From the NCBI GenBank assembly GCA_938045275.1, contig CALIMV010000177.1:1-64000 (forward strand): a DNA stretch of 64,000 nucleotides, read 5' to 3'. This document shows, piece by piece, positions 1 through 9,991 of this stretch (position 1 is the first letter of the stretch; every line of letters begins with the position of its first letter). Made by a program: the position numbers and the translations under genes. The notes below the pieces were generated by a model. The model ran no database searches. It saw nothing but the letters and a program-made list of their open reading frames with translations, and was not told the origin of the DNA. The DNA comes from an uncultured Granulosicoccaceae bacterium. GTDB taxonomy: Bacteria; Pseudomonadota; Gammaproteobacteria; Granulosicoccales; Granulosicoccaceae.

Positions 1-51
1 GCTTGACACGAAATTACACTATGAATGTAGCGTTTAATAGGAACATAAATC

Positions 52-1059
52 TTACTGCATCAAGGACTTCATGTACTCATGGGCAGCCTTGGCATCAACG
101 CCACGGCTTTCAATTTCAGCCAGAACTGCAGCTTCAATTCCAGCTGTTTTCTCTTTGAAATAAGCGCGTTCTTCTTCGCTTGCATCAATCACAACTGAAC
201 CACCAGCTGCTGACTGCTCAAGTCCAATAGCATCGGCTTCATCCCAGAATTTGCCAATTTGACGAGCGGTTTCAACGCCACTGGCCGCATCGACGCAGGC
301 TTTGTGCTCATCCGATAAATCGTTGTAAGTATCTTCACTGATGATCATGGCAAAAGAGGTGGTGTACATGCCATCAGGGTTTCTGAACGAAAACTTGGTT
401 AACTCATCAATTTTAAATGACGCCAGTGTTTCAAGCGGGAAGAAAACACCTTCAGCCACACCTGAGGCAATTGCTTCATATACTGATGGTGCTGGCATAT
501 TCACTCCTGCCACACCCAGCGCTTCGCCAACTGCGTTGGCAACACCACCACCAACCCGTATTTTCATACCTTCAAGCTGCTTGTACGAAGTAATTTTCTC
601 TGCTGTATTCACCATACCGGGGCCGTGCACGAACTTAGACATGACTTTCACACCTTTGGCCTCATTCGCAGCAGCAAAAAACTTTTCATGGGTTTTCTGA
701 AATGCCACTGACATCTCTTCAGCATTACCAGACCATCCAGGCATTTCAATCATTTTAGTTGTCAGGAATTTACCCTTCGTATAACCATGTACAATCCAAC
801 CAATGTCAGCAACGCCATCACGAATAGTGTCGTACTGAGCAGGTGGTGGTGCCAAGCCGTTCTCTACTTTTACTGTCAGCGAACCACCAGAGCATTCACT
901 GAGCTGTTCACCCAACCAGGGAAAAACCATGGTAGCCATAGCGTGTTTGGGGCCTGCCCAATGCGATACGATCAGCTCCTTATCAGCCGATTGCGCAGTA
1001 CCACACATAGCCAATCCGATGCTGCCAGTGACTAATACGGTTTTAAAACTCATTTTCAT
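52..1059 (-). CDS. TRAP transporter substrate-binding protein, DctP family
   Basis: Periplasmic receptor of a tripartite ATP-independent (TRAP) transporter; it would bind an organic acid and hand it to the DctQ/DctM membrane pair. The protein has an N-terminal signal peptide (hydrophobic stretch ending near TAQSAD) and the family's usual length of about 335 residues, with the typical ...TIRDGVADIGWIVHGYT... and GMKIRVGGG segments. An in-frame TTG lies upstream, but GGAG sits six bases before the ATG at 1059, so that start is chosen. No dctQ or dctM gene is visible inside the window; they could lie beyond the left edge, downstream of this minus-strand gene. The substrate cannot be read from the sequence. 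Family assignment is firm, ligand unknown. Confidence 0.9.
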   Translation of the reverse strand: MKMSFKTVLVTGSIGLAMCGTAQSADKELIVSHWAGPKHAMATMVFPWLGEQLSECSGGSLTVKVENGLAPPPAQYDTIRDGVADIGWIVHGYTKGKFLTTKMIEMPGWSGNAEEMSVAFQKTHEKFFAAANEAKGVKVMSKFVHGPGMVNTAEKITSYKQLEGMKIRVGGGVANAVGEALGVAGVNMPAPSVYEAIASGVAEGVFFPLETLASFKIDELTKFSFRNPDGMYTTSFAMIISEDTYNDLSDEHKACVDAASGVETARQIGKFWDEADAIGLEQSAAGGSVVIDASEEERAYFKEKTAGIEAAVLAEIESRGVDAKAAHEYMKSLMQ

Positions 1060-1779
1060 TTCTTTCTCCAAGTGTTGAGCAGGAAATCATATTCCAGATA
1101 GTCTACATGCAGCTCTAATGTGCTACGAGCACTAACACACTATTGTAGAGTTAATTTATTGGCGAGCGCTAGGCCTATTGTTCGCGATAAGCGACTCTGA
1201 TATGTGCAACAGTGCGCATCTTGATCGGTTGTTTCTCAGAAAAATCTCCACGCGTGCCAAAAATTGAAATTTCAGTGGTTGTGGCTGAGAATTGTTCAGC
1301 ACACCATTTTACGATAATGCCCTATTTTAGTACAATTCATGAGAAATGGTCCGTCGAAACTGTCGTCAACAATGCGAAAACCTGCGTGGGGCGGTTTTCT
1401 AAGCTGACCGAAGTGGTTTGTACAGAATCGAGTCTGGAATGAAACCTGACAGAGCGTATTTCCGAGAACTTAGTCTGTAGACACGGCCCTGACCAGGTTC
1501 GGTCTGTTGTAACTTACCAAGCAGCTGCTCAACGGTTGCTCTACAAGATTGTGACCATTCGAATCAGCAACTATATGCGCCACACGAAGCATGCCTGCCG
1601 ACATTAATATCGGACCGGTGGCTTGTGCAGATTTCGGTAGATGGACGATACCGCTTTATTAGTGGCTGAGACGATCTGAACTCTGAATCGATTCGCACTG
1701 ACGAACAGTGTATTCGACCTACTGCCATGCAAGCACTTGGTATACTATTGTTCACACCAAACCCTGGGCTCCTGGAATA
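1060..1779. other. 720-bp spacer without a convincing gene
   Basis: This divergent spacer holds the upstream regions of the TRAP receptor (minus) and the MscS-type channel (plus). A GTG-started frame at 1212-1442 (76 codons) matches no family I know and is crossed by a hairpin, so I do not call it. Visible structure: GTGCT/AGCAC inverted repeat at 1120-1132 on the TRAP side, which could be an operator, and a 7-bp stem GAAAACC/GGTTTTC at 1376-1399 with a 10-base loop. No clear promoter pair was found by eye. Confidence 0.4.
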
Positions 1780-4143
1780 ATGCAACCCTCTACACATATA
1801 AAAATTATCGGCTTGATATTACTCTGGTGTTCGTCGGTCGTTTTAAGCGCCGACTTACCACTATCTGCAGGCGAGGCGGATGCGGCATCGAGTCAAATAG
1901 CAATACCAGAGGATTTATCCCCGGATGAAGTCACTGACTTTGTTGCGCCACTGGGTGAGGAGCAAGTTCGCAATTTACTGATCACCAACTTGCGTTCAGA
2001 CGCAGCAGCCAGTCAACAAGTGATACAGGAAGTGCGTCCTTCCATGCTGGAATTGTTAAAAGGGGTTGGAAACCCGAACACCTTACTGGGCGGTAGGTTA
2101 CAGGAGATAGGCAATTCAACCAGCACTTATTTTGCCAACGTTTCTGCAATTATAAATGACATATCCGATGGGCAAGGATATTTGGGGTTCTTAAAAATAT
2201 TAGGTTTTTTGGCTCTGCTAATACTGGCCTCATGGACAATAGAATCACTGTGCATGCGCAAGCGGTACAACAAGCAATTTCCCGAATTAAATTCTGATGA
2301 ACATAATGACTGGAAACTGAGATTTAAATATCCGCTGTACTATTTACTTTTCCATTGCATTGGCCTGGTTATATTTGCTGTTGCTGGTCATGTGATGGCC
2401 AACATTGTGCTTGATCATTCCAGCAATTCCCATGCGGCACTCACGCGTTTCTTTGACTTGGTCGTCAAAGTCAGATTGCTAATGATTATTTTTAAATTCC
2501 TTATGCATGCTCCACACAGGGGGCTTGATCTTATTGACGACAGAATTGATAAACCCATGTTAGAGAAAAGCTTTATGGGCTTTTTAGCTATCTACTATTT
2601 GTTGTTCCATGGCTTTGTTATAACCCTGGGTCAATTCGGCCTGTCTAAAGATCACTTTATATTGTCTGCGGCAGTAACCTTTGGGTTGCTGGTTAACCCC
2701 CTTATTATCGGCGCTGTTTGGCTGGCGCGTAATGATATTGACCGCGTACTATTCGGTTCGCTCGAACAACAAGACTACACGAGTAAACCTTATCGATTTG
2801 CCGCGCGAGCAAAGATCTGGCCAACGGTTGTAATCGTGTCGTTACTGGTCGTGTTTGGCCTTTGGCAAGTTATAACCATAATAAATGGGCGACAATCGCA
2901 TTTGAAAGCGCTTGAACAAGCCTGGTGGATTATCATTTTATTCCCTTTGATTGATTTGGTTGTGTCCTCCTTGCTGAACAGGCTGACCAGCTTACCCCTG
3001 TTTCAAAATGCCAGTTTCCAGAAACGTCGGGCACGTTTTATCTTTGTTATTCGCAATATAGTCAGATTAGTTTTGCTAATTACCTTAATGCTGAACATTG
3101 TTAGTGTGCTCAATATTCCCATTCTCAGCCAATTAGGTGCTGAAGATGGAGAGTTCGTTTCTGTCTTAATCGATATTGGCGCTATATTATTAATTGGATT
3201 TATTGTTTGGGAAGTTGTGCAACTCTGGATTGAACACAAATTACCTGACAAACCGGAGGACGGCGCAGTCGAAAGGGATGAAGGTGGCGGTGCAGGCGCA
3301 TCGCGCAGTGAAACACTGCTGCCATTGCTCAGTACTACCTTGTTAGTTGTTGTATTCCTTGCCGTGGTCATGTCGGTGTTGAGCAAGTTGGGTGTGCAAA
3401 TTGCTCCACTACTCGCTGGTGCAGGTGTGGTGGGTATCGCTGTTGGGTTTGGCTCCCAAAAGCTTGTTCAGGACATCCTTTCCGGCGTGTTCTTTTTGGT
3501 TGATGACGCATTTCGTAAAGGTGAATACGTTGTATTGGCTGATATGGGTGGCACAGTTGAGAAATTGTCGGTTCGCTCTATGCAGTTGCGACATCATCAA
3601 GGGGCGGTTCAAACTATTCCTTACGGCGAAATACAAACGGTAAAAAATCACAGCCGCGACTGGACTACCATGAAGCTTGAATTACGGCTCGCCTACGATG
3701 TTGATCTGGAAAAAGTTCGCAAAATAATCAAGAGAATAGGTAAAGAGTTATTAGCGGATGAGGAACACGGCCGACATTTTTTAGCGCCGCTAAAGTCGCA
3801 AGGCGTTATGCGTGTTGAGGAATCAGCGTTAATTGTTCGAATGAAGTTTACCGTCGTACCGGGCGAGCAATGGGTCATTCGCCGAGTCGCCTACACGCGG
3901 GTTCGAGATGCGTTAGCTGCCGAAGGCATTGAATTTGCGCGACGTGAAGTCAAAGTCCGTTTGCCAGAAGAGTTAGAAGATCTGCAAAAAAAGGATTTAG
4001 AACAAAAACTATTGCCTAACGGGGATGACACTGCAGGTTCTAATAAGGATTCCGCTGCACCGTCAGCGATGGCTGCCGCGGCGATATCAGCAACAGTTGC
4101 TCAAGAGTTGGAAGGTGATTCCGACCCTGTCGATGATCGATAA
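1780..4143 (+). CDS. Large MscS-family mechanosensitive channel
   Basis: Inner-membrane channel of the small-conductance mechanosensitive family that would release solutes on hypo-osmotic shock. At 787 residues it is much longer than MscS (286 in E. coli) and resembles the large members such as YbiO. It has a signal peptide (MQPSTHIKIIGLILL... to SSVVLSAD), a periplasmic helical stretch, many membrane segments, then the conserved MscS pore and beta domain near residues 525-640 (LLAGAGVVGIAVGFGSQKLV, followed by DDAFRKGEYV). A hydrophilic Gly/Glu-rich loop precedes the last membrane helices. An upstream in-frame start at 1708 would put 24 non-signal-like residues before the hydrophobic core, so the ATG at 1780 is preferred. 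It stands alone and converges on lpxC. Confidence 0.88.
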   Translation: MQPSTHIKIIGLILLWCSSVVLSADLPLSAGEADAASSQIAIPEDLSPDEVTDFVAPLGEEQVRNLLITNLRSDAAASQQVIQEVRPSMLELLKGVGNPNTLLGGRLQEIGNSTSTYFANVSAIINDISDGQGYLGFLKILGFLALLILASWTIESLCMRKRYNKQFPELNSDEHNDWKLRFKYPLYYLLFHCIGLVIFAVAGHVMANIVLDHSSNSHAALTRFFDLVVKVRLLMIIFKFLMHAPHRGLDLIDDRIDKPMLEKSFMGFLAIYYLLFHGFVITLGQFGLSKDHFILSAAVTFGLLVNPLIIGAVWLARNDIDRVLFGSLEQQDYTSKPYRFAARAKIWPTVVIVSLLVVFGLWQVITIINGRQSHLKALEQAWWIIILFPLIDLVVSSLLNRLTSLPLFQNASFQKRRARFIFVIRNIVRLVLLITLMLNIVSVLNIPILSQLGAEDGEFVSVLIDIGAILLIGFIVWEVVQLWIEHKLPDKPEDGAVERDEGGGAGASRSETLLPLLSTTLLVVVFLAVVMSVLSKLGVQIAPLLAGAGVVGIAVGFGSQKLVQDILSGVFFLVDDAFRKGEYVVLADMGGTVEKLSVRSMQLRHHQGAVQTIPYGEIQTVKNHSRDWTTMKLELRLAYDVDLEKVRKIIKRIGKELLADEEHGRHFLAPLKSQGVMRVEESALIVRMKFTVVPGEQWVIRRVAYTRVRDALAAEGIEFARREVKVRLPEELEDLQKKDLEQKLLPNGDDTAGSNKDSAAPSAMAAAAISATVAQELEGDSDPVDDR

Positions 4144-4483
4144 CCGCCCAATGTGATGAAGCGAGCCGCTCAAAATAATTTGGGCTGGCTTAACTCGATA
4201 AAAGCCATTCAGATTGTTCAGCAACAGACCAATTGTTTGTGCGCTATTGCCCGATGGCGATACACCATTGATCGACTCGAATCAAAGAGATTCAATCGAT
4301 CAGGGACTGCCTGATCAAAATGACGTGTTATTCAACACCTGAGGGAGCAGCAACCAGGCCAGTTACTGTGTTGAGCTTCAACCAGCTGACGAACTAAAAG
4401 TGACCAACACAGAGGTGCACGACCTGATGGTCGAACACATAGATCATAACCTGTTAGGTTAACGCTTTAAGTTAGTTTTTGAG
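4144..4483. other. 340-bp convergent spacer, possible decayed reading frame
   Basis: Lies between the ends of the channel gene and lpxC. It contains an 8-bp inverted repeat CTGTGTTG/CAACACAG (4366-4373 with 4405-4412) and small hairpins such as CGACC-tgat-GGTCG, none followed by a clear T run, so no terminator is called with confidence. One plus-strand frame (4202-4462) reads as plausible protein interrupted by a single TGA at 4340 and ended by TAA at 4460; it has no start and no family resemblance and may be chance. Confidence 0.35.
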
Positions 4484-5398
4484 TCAGCCAACCGCTTCTT
4501 GCGGCTGAGTGTATGAAATTGGGGCAGTGTCCACATCTTCAAATACCACTTCTTCCCAAGCGGACTGATTAACCAGCAGCTCACGAAGCAAGCGATTGTT
4601 CAGCGCATGACCCGATTTATAGCCGGTGAACGAACCAATCAGGCTGTGGCCCAAAAGATATAGATCGCCGATGGCGTCAAGAATTTTATGACGCACGAAT
4701 TCATTTTTGTAGCGTAGCCCATCTTCGTTTAGCACACGGAAGTCATCAATAACAATGGCATTATCCATGCTGCCGCCTCGTGCCAGATCACGTTTTCTGA
4801 GGGCTTCAATGTCGCTCATAAAACCAAAAGTTCTAGCTCGACTGATTTCTCGCACAAAAGACGTGGTAGAGAAATCGACTTCAGATGTTTGTGGTTTTCT
4901 ATCAAACAGCGGATGGTCGAAATCGATGGTAAATTTCACTTTAAAGCCGTTAAATGGCTCAAAACGCGCCCATTTGTCGCCATCTCGTACTTCGATGACC
5001 TTCTTTATGCGCGTAAATTTCTTTGCGGCACCTTGTTCAAGAATGCCGGCAGACTGCACCAGAAATACAAATGGTGCAGCGCTGCCGTCCATAATAGGCA
5101 CTTCGTCGGCACTGACGTCGACGAAGCAATTATCTATGCCCAGACCTGCTAGAGCCGCCATTAAATGTTCAACGGTTGACACGCGAACACCGTCCTTGCC
5201 CAGTGACGTAGCAAGCTCGGTATCTTGCACATTCAACGGGTGGCCGGGGATAACAACGGGTGGAGTGCAGTCGACTCTTCGAAAAACAACACCAGAGTCG
5301 ATCGGTGCCGGGCTCAGGGTAAGGTAAACCTTCTTCCCCGTATGAAGCCCAATTCCGGTCGCTCGGATGGTGTTTTTTAGAGTTCTTTGTCTTATCAC
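4484..5398 (-). CDS. lpxC: UDP-3-O-acyl-N-acetylglucosamine deacetylase
   Basis: Zinc enzyme that removes the acetyl group from UDP-3-O-acyl-GlcNAc, the committed step of lipid A synthesis, in the cytoplasm. The 304-residue length is normal. Zinc ligands are visible as His78 ([11 protein letters not shown]), His237 and Asp241 ([11 protein letters not shown]), with the catalytic His264 ([10 protein letters not shown]), each one position lower than in E. coli. Translation starts at a GTG; AGGA seven bases upstream supports it. It is the last gene of the dcw cluster, 194 bp past ftsZ, with its own likely promoter. The usual secA neighbour is absent; an MscS-type channel gene lies there instead, in convergent orientation. 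Confidence 0.97.
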   Translation of the reverse strand: MIRQRTLKNTIRATGIGLHTGKKVYLTLSPAPIDSGVVFRRVDCTPPVVIPGHPLNVQDTELATSLGKDGVRVSTVEHLMAALAGLGIDNCFVDVSADEVPIMDGSAAPFVFLVQSAGILEQGAAKKFTRIKKVIEVRDGDKWARFEPFNGFKVKFTIDFDHPLFDRKPQTSEVDFSTTSFVREISRARTFGFMSDIEALRKRDLARGGSMDNAIVIDDFRVLNEDGLRYKNEFVRHKILDAIGDLYLLGHSLIGSFTGYKSGHALNNRLLRELLVNQSAWEEVVFEDVDTAPISYTQPQEAVG

Positions 5399-5436
5399 TG
5401 TTTGATCCTAACTGCGATTAATTACTAGTATCCATA

Positions 5437-5448
5437 CATTATATAGCA
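5437..5448 (-). promoter_or_regulatory. Probable lpxC promoter -10 region
   Basis: On the minus strand the sequence TGCTATATAATG contains a perfect TATAAT hexamer (5438-5443), about 40 bases before the lpxC start. A TG lies just upstream, giving some extended -10 character; no good -35 box is seen at the usual distance. The position in the 194-bp ftsZ-lpxC gap fits a separate lpxC promoter, as is known in E. coli. Confidence 0.45.
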
Positions 5449-5592
5449 GCTGATCCTTATTCTGCAGACGAATAATGTCATAGGTACGAGCTGTTACAAG
5501 ACTCAAACCGTCAGCCTTGCCAAATCGCAGCATGATATCTGATCGCACAGTTGCTCTCCACCTACCTTAAGCACTGGTAATCTCGTTCCTAC

Positions 5593-6909
5593 CTAGTCAG
5601 CTTGCCTACGTAGAAACGCTGGAATATCCAGATAATCGTGCTCACCTGAACCACCGGCCGACGGAATACCACTGCTGGCCGCAGAGCCTTGGGCCGTCTT
5701 TCGAACAACCTGCGGTTTATCGTAGTTGGGACCAACACCATTATTATGGCCAGGTTGTCCATTTCCATAAGAATGCGGCGGTGCCGGAGTATAAGGACGC
5801 CCCCCCGTACTGGTTGGTGTACCGCCATAGGACTGCTGCTGTTGTCCGGCATGTGGTTGCGCGTAACCCTGTCGAGCTCCACCAGTGCCAGTGGCCTGCA
5901 TTGAACCACTTGCTGGCTGGGCGCGAACGCCACGAATAGCTTGTGATTGATGCTGCTGACCAAGACCTGTAGCCACAACGGTTACATGAAGTTCGCCTTC
6001 CAGAGATTCATCTATCGCTGTACCGACCACCACAGTTGCATCATCAGCGGCAAATGAGCGCACGACATTGCCCACTTCTTCAAACTCACCGATAGCCATG
6101 TCGAGCCCTGCTGTGATATTGACCAGAATACCGCGAGCCCCAGCAAGATCGATGTCTTCGAGCAACGGACTGGCAATGGCCATTTCTGCAGCCTCAGTGG
6201 CACGTTCGTCGCCACGGCCAATACCAGAACCCATCATTGCCAAACCCATTTCTGACATAACGGTCCGCACATCCGCGAAATCCACATTGATCAGACCAGG
6301 ATTTGTGATCAGCTCGGCAATGCCTTGCACCGCACCTCGAAGTACGTCGTTCGCTGCACGAAACGCATCTAATAAACTGATGTTCTTGCCAAGCACAGAT
6401 AAAAGCTTTTCGTTCGGGATGGTGATCAATGAATCCACATGCGCGCGAAGCTCTTCGATTCCAGCTGTTGCAATCTGCATTCGCTTGCCACCTTCAAAAG
6501 GAAACGGCTTGGTTACTACTGCAACAGTCAAAACACCCATTTCACGCGCAATTTGCGCTACAACAGGAATCGCACCTGTACCTGTTCCACCACCCATGCC
6601 GGCGGTGATGAACAGCATATCTGTGCCTTCGATCAAGTCCTGAATGCGATCTCTGTCTTCCATCGCCGCCTGGCGACCGATTTCCGGGTTGGCACCGGCA
6701 CCAAGGCCCTTTGTGATGCTTTGCCCGATGTGCAAAATGGTTTGTGCATGCATGGATTTCAATGCCTGAGCATCTGTATTTGCACAAATGAAATCTACAC
6801 TCTCTATTCCAGATGCCACCATGTGCTGAACGGCATTACTACCGCCACCGCCAACACCGATGAGCTTTATTACTGGTGCGTCGTTTATCGAATCAACGAG
6901 TTCAAACAT
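5593..6909 (-). CDS. ftsZ: Cell division GTPase FtsZ
   Basis: Tubulin-like GTPase that polymerises into the Z ring and recruits the divisome. The nucleotide-binding loops are present: [10 protein letters not shown] (18-27) and the tubulin signature GGGTGTG at 106-112. A Gln/Gly/Pro-rich disordered linker of about 100 residues leads to the conserved C-terminal peptide [14 protein letters not shown], which binds FtsA and ZipA-type partners. At 438 residues it is somewhat long because of the linker. GAGG nine bases before the ATG supports the start. A 99-bp gap with a hairpin separates it from ftsA, so ftsZ expression may be set partly on its own. Confidence 0.98.
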   Translation of the reverse strand: MFELVDSINDAPVIKLIGVGGGGSNAVQHMVASGIESVDFICANTDAQALKSMHAQTILHIGQSITKGLGAGANPEIGRQAAMEDRDRIQDLIEGTDMLFITAGMGGGTGTGAIPVVAQIAREMGVLTVAVVTKPFPFEGGKRMQIATAGIEELRAHVDSLITIPNEKLLSVLGKNISLLDAFRAANDVLRGAVQGIAELITNPGLINVDFADVRTVMSEMGLAMMGSGIGRGDERATEAAEMAIASPLLEDIDLAGARGILVNITAGLDMAIGEFEEVGNVVRSFAADDATVVVGTAIDESLEGELHVTVVATGLGQQHQSQAIRGVRAQPASGSMQATGTGGARQGYAQPHAGQQQQSYGGTPTSTGGRPYTPAPPHSYGNGQPGHNNGVGPNYDKPQVVRKTAQGSAASSGIPSAGGSGEHDYLDIPAFLRRQAD

Positions 6910-6980
6910 AAGTTACGTCCTCTAGTCACTGTTTATAAAAAACTTATACATATATAAAGTTAATAAAGTTGCAATGATTC

Positions 6981-7005
6981 CGACTCAGCATAAGACTGAA
7001 TCGGT
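6981..7005 (-). terminator. Hairpin in the ftsA-ftsZ gap
   Basis: On the minus strand CCGATTCAG and CTGAGTCGG can pair (nine base pairs, one of them G-U) around a seven-base loop, starting four bases after the ftsA stop. There is no T run behind it, so it is more likely a partial terminator, an mRNA-stability element or an RNA-processing point than a strong terminator. An AT-rich stretch (TTTATATATGTATAAG) after the hairpin could hold a promoter for ftsZ. Confidence 0.4.
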
Positions 7006-7008
7006 CCC

Positions 7009-8247
7009 CTAAAAATTGCGTTTAAACCACGCCGTCATTCTTTGCAGTAATCCTTCTTCGGACCGCGTATCAACTGTAGAATGATGTTGTGGGCTTAAGC
7101 GGCTCTGTTTGCCAAAAAGCAATAAGCCAACGCCAGTTGCATGAATTGGGTTGCGAACAACTTCCGCCATCCCCGTTACATGCTGCGGAGTTCCTAGCCT
7201 TACTGGCATGTGAAAAATTTCTTCTGCCAGCTCCACTACTCCTTCCATTTTGGAAGTTCCGCCGGTTAGTACAACGCCGGCCGCGCAAACTTCTTCAAAA
7301 CCGCTGCGTCGAAGTTCTGCATGAACAAGTCCAAGCAATTCTTCGTATCGCGGTTCAACCACTTCTGCGAGTGTTTGTCTTGCTAGTCGGCGAGCAGCTC
7401 GATCGCCAACACCTGGTACTTCAATCATTTCTTCCGGGCTCGCCAGTTGTTGCAAAGCGCAAGCGTGTTTCACTTTTATTTGCTCTGCAAACTGCGTTGG
7501 TGTACGAAACGCTACTGCGATATCGTTCGTAACCTGATCACCGGCAATGGGAATAACGGCTGTATGTCGTATTGCGCCTTCCGTAAACACAGCGATATCG
7601 GTTGTACCGCCACCCATATCAACAATGATTACGCCCAATTCCTTTTCATCCGGAGTAAGCACTGAATAACTCGACGCTAATTGCTCCAGAATGATGTCTT
7701 CGACTTCGAGGTTGCACCGCCGAATACACTTTGCGATATTCTGCGCCGCACTGATTGAGCCTGTAACCAAATGCACCTTAGCTTCGAGTCGTACTCCGGA
7801 CATGCCAATGGGCTGCCGAATACCATCCTGGTTGTCGATAATAAATTCTTGTGGCAGCACATGAAGAATGCGTTGATCGGCAGGAATGGCCACCGCTTTG
7901 GCAGCATCAATAACGCGCTCAACATCATCTGGTTCAACCTCGTTTGCTTTAATGGCAACAATGCCATGTGAGTTCAAACTCTTGATGTGGCTACCCGCAA
8001 TGCCTGCAAATACCGATTGAATTTTTACGTTGGCCATTTTTTCGGCTTCTTCAATCGCTTTTTCTATGGCATGAACAGTGGAGTCGATATTTATAACAAC
8101 CCCTTTCTTTAGACCTTGCGAAGGGTGCGAGCCCATTCCAACAATTTCTACATTGCCGTCCTCATCGATCTCAGCCACAATCGCAACAATCTTCGAAGTG
8201 CCAATATCCAGACCTACAATCATCTGATTTTGAGTCTTATCCACCAT
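7009..8247 (-). CDS. ftsA: Cell division protein FtsA
   Basis: Actin-like ATPase that tethers FtsZ filaments to the inner membrane and connects them to the late divisome proteins. The phosphate-1 motif VGLDIGTSKIVAIVAE is at the N-terminus (about 11-27), the second ATPase motif VIIVDMGGGTTDIAVF lies near residue 205, and VVLTGGTSKMEGV near 325. The C-terminal amphipathic helix (LQRMTAWFKRNF) that inserts into the membrane is visible. The 412-residue length is normal. The start lies 2 bp after the ftsQ stop, so the two are translationally linked. Confidence 0.98.
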   Translation of the reverse strand: MVDKTQNQMIVGLDIGTSKIVAIVAEIDEDGNVEIVGMGSHPSQGLKKGVVINIDSTVHAIEKAIEEAEKMANVKIQSVFAGIAGSHIKSLNSHGIVAIKANEVEPDDVERVIDAAKAVAIPADQRILHVLPQEFIIDNQDGIRQPIGMSGVRLEAKVHLVTGSISAAQNIAKCIRRCNLEVEDIILEQLASSYSVLTPDEKELGVIIVDMGGGTTDIAVFTEGAIRHTAVIPIAGDQVTNDIAVAFRTPTQFAEQIKVKHACALQQLASPEEMIEVPGVGDRAARRLARQTLAEVVEPRYEELLGLVHAELRRSGFEEVCAAGVVLTGGTSKMEGVVELAEEIFHMPVRLGTPQHVTGMAEVVRNPIHATGVGLLLFGKQSRLSPQHHSTVDTRSEEGLLQRMTAWFKRNF

Positions 8248-8249
8248 GC

Positions 8250-9047
8250 TCAGTTAGCTCCTCCAGCGAGCTCACCTTTCGAAAGCGCAAACCCATTGCT
8301 ATAGCGCATATCAAATCGCGCAGGTTGTCCGTTCAATGGCACTACCAAACGCTCATACACGTCAATAAATCGCTGCAAACGCAGCTCATGTGACTCGTAG
8401 CCAATACTGACGGTTATATCGTTTGCTAATTCAAGCGTTTGTGATCGACGCTCATCTTCGAGCAGCGCTTTCACTTTTACATTAAATGGCGCTAACGCCA
8501 GTTCGTAATTTCGAAATGCATCCAATACAATTTCGTGACGGCCTTGCGCACCGGCCAGACGCGGCAAATTCGAAAAGCTACGTTGCCATTGGCGATAGTC
8601 CGGATTGTCTTTTTGTAATTGCGCAGGTTTGAATATCTCCAAACTTTTACTAACCAGCATATCGTCGTTGAATCGCGCTGCAGGCTCGTGCTCTTCCACA
8701 GTAACCATTAAACGCGCTGGCCAGACACGCCTCACATGTGCCCTTGACACCCACGGCATGGACTCAACATCTGTTCTGATTGCATCAACGCTCATGCCAT
8801 AAAAACCTTGTTGAGTATGTCGCTCAACATGCTGACGCAATACAGTTCGATCGGTGTAATCGAGCGTGCCCTGTACATCCACATTGGTGACCGGAAAGCG
8901 TTCCGGATCGGATGCGAAACCCGAGATGTACATGCCACCGGCAACCACGATGACTAATCCCAAAATACCAATTGACCAGCGAAACCCCGCCCCCATAGGC
9001 TCTTTGCTGACAGGCAAGACTTGTTCAGAACGAAGTACAGCACTCAT
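8250..9047 (-). CDS. ftsQ: Cell division protein FtsQ
   Basis: Bitopic inner-membrane protein that links early and late divisome components and pairs with FtsL/FtsB. It has a short cytoplasmic N-terminus, one membrane helix (WSIGILGLVIVVAGGMYI, about 24-41), then a POTRA domain starting at FPVTNVDVQG and the FtsQ beta domain. At 265 residues it has the usual size. The start overlaps the ddl stop by four bases (ATGA). Confidence 0.95.
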   Translation of the reverse strand: MSAVLRSEQVLPVSKEPMGAGFRWSIGILGLVIVVAGGMYISGFASDPERFPVTNVDVQGTLDYTDRTVLRQHVERHTQQGFYGMSVDAIRTDVESMPWVSRAHVRRVWPARLMVTVEEHEPAARFNDDMLVSKSLEIFKPAQLQKDNPDYRQWQRSFSNLPRLAGAQGRHEIVLDAFRNYELALAPFNVKVKALLEDERRSQTLELANDITVSIGYESHELRLQRFIDVYERLVVPLNGQPARFDMRYSNGFALSKGELAGGAN

Positions 9048-9991
9048 GCCGCCAACTCCTCTGCAGTCAATGTATCAACAAGGATTTTCATGCATAAGGT
9101 TTCGTAGGATATGTCACATTGCTTTGCAGCGATGGGTAACAAGGAGTGGCTTGTCATGCCCGGCGCCGTATTGCATTCAACAAAAAACGGGTTATCGTCT
9201 TCATCAAGCATGAAATCAACACGTCCCCAACCACTGCAACCGAGTGCCTTAAAAGCCTGCATGGCATATTGTTGAATCTGCGCGGTTAGCGATGCATCCA
9301 GATCGGCTGGACACTGGTACTTCGTATCATCTGCAAAGTACTTGGCTTCATAGTCGTAAAATTCTCCGGAGGCCTTCATGCTGACCAACGGCAAACATTG
9401 ATCGCCTAAAATGCCAGCGGTAATTTCACGTCCCATCAAACGGCGTTCAACCATAACTGGACCATGTATTGCTGCGTCCGCGAATGCTGGTGCGATTGAC
9501 TGTGTTCCATTGACCATTGATACACCGATACTGGAGCCTTCAAGCGTTGGCTTGATCACTACCGGTAGGCCAATTTCGCGCGCGGCTGACTGCGCCTCAT
9601 TAAGGCTACTCACCAACTGCGCTTCGGCAGTGGGCACGCCGATATCACGACAAATCGTTTTAGATCGAAACTTGTCCATAGCCAGTGCCGAACCCAGAAC
9701 ACCACTGCCTGTGTACGGCACACCAGCCAGTTCCAGCGCACCTTGTACGTGCCCGTCTTCACCACCACGGCCGTGCAAAATGAGAAACGCACGATTAAAT
9801 CCGCCAGAGACCAGCACGCTAGCCACATCACGACCTGCATCCACTGCATGAGCATCGATGCCCTGTGAGACCAGCGCTTCGAACACTTGTTGCCCACTCA
9901 TCAGCGACACGTCACGCTCAGCCGACCAACCGCCCATAACCACAGCGACTTTGCCGAATCGTGAAGGAGAAGGCAGCGCAGTATCACGCAT
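9044..9991 (-). CDS. ddlB: D-alanine--D-alanine ligase
   Basis: ATP-grasp enzyme that joins two D-alanines for the peptidoglycan stem peptide. The N-terminal [17 protein letters not shown], the [15 protein letters not shown] segment, [14 protein letters not shown] in the ATP-grasp fold and the metal-site [29 protein letters not shown] are all present. A longer in-frame start exists at 10054, but the ATG at 9991 has a near-perfect GGAGG six bases upstream and gives a normal 315-residue protein. It overlaps the end of murC by 8 bp. Confidence 0.97.
   Translation of the reverse strand: MRDTALPSPSRFGKVAVVMGGWSAERDVSLMSGQQVFEALVSQGIDAHAVDAGRDVASVLVSGGFNRAFLILHGRGGEDGHVQGALELAGVPYTGSGVLGSALAMDKFRSKTICRDIGVPTAEAQLVSSLNEAQSAAREIGLPVVIKPTLEGSSIGVSMVNGTQSIAPAFADAAIHGPVMVERRLMGREITAGILGDQCLPLVSMKASGEFYDYEAKYFADDTKYQCPADLDASLTAQIQQYAMQAFKALGCSGWGRVDFMLDEDDNPFFVECNTAPGMTSHSLLPIAAKQCDISYETLCMKILVDTLTAEELAA

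Noticed and set aside
1212-1442. 76-codon GTG-started frame
   Set aside because: No family resemblance, no ribosome site, and a hairpin runs through it; kept only as part of the spacer description.
6068-6643. 191-codon plus-strand frame inside ftsZ
   Set aside because: Antisense to a conserved part of FtsZ with no start context or recognisable domain.
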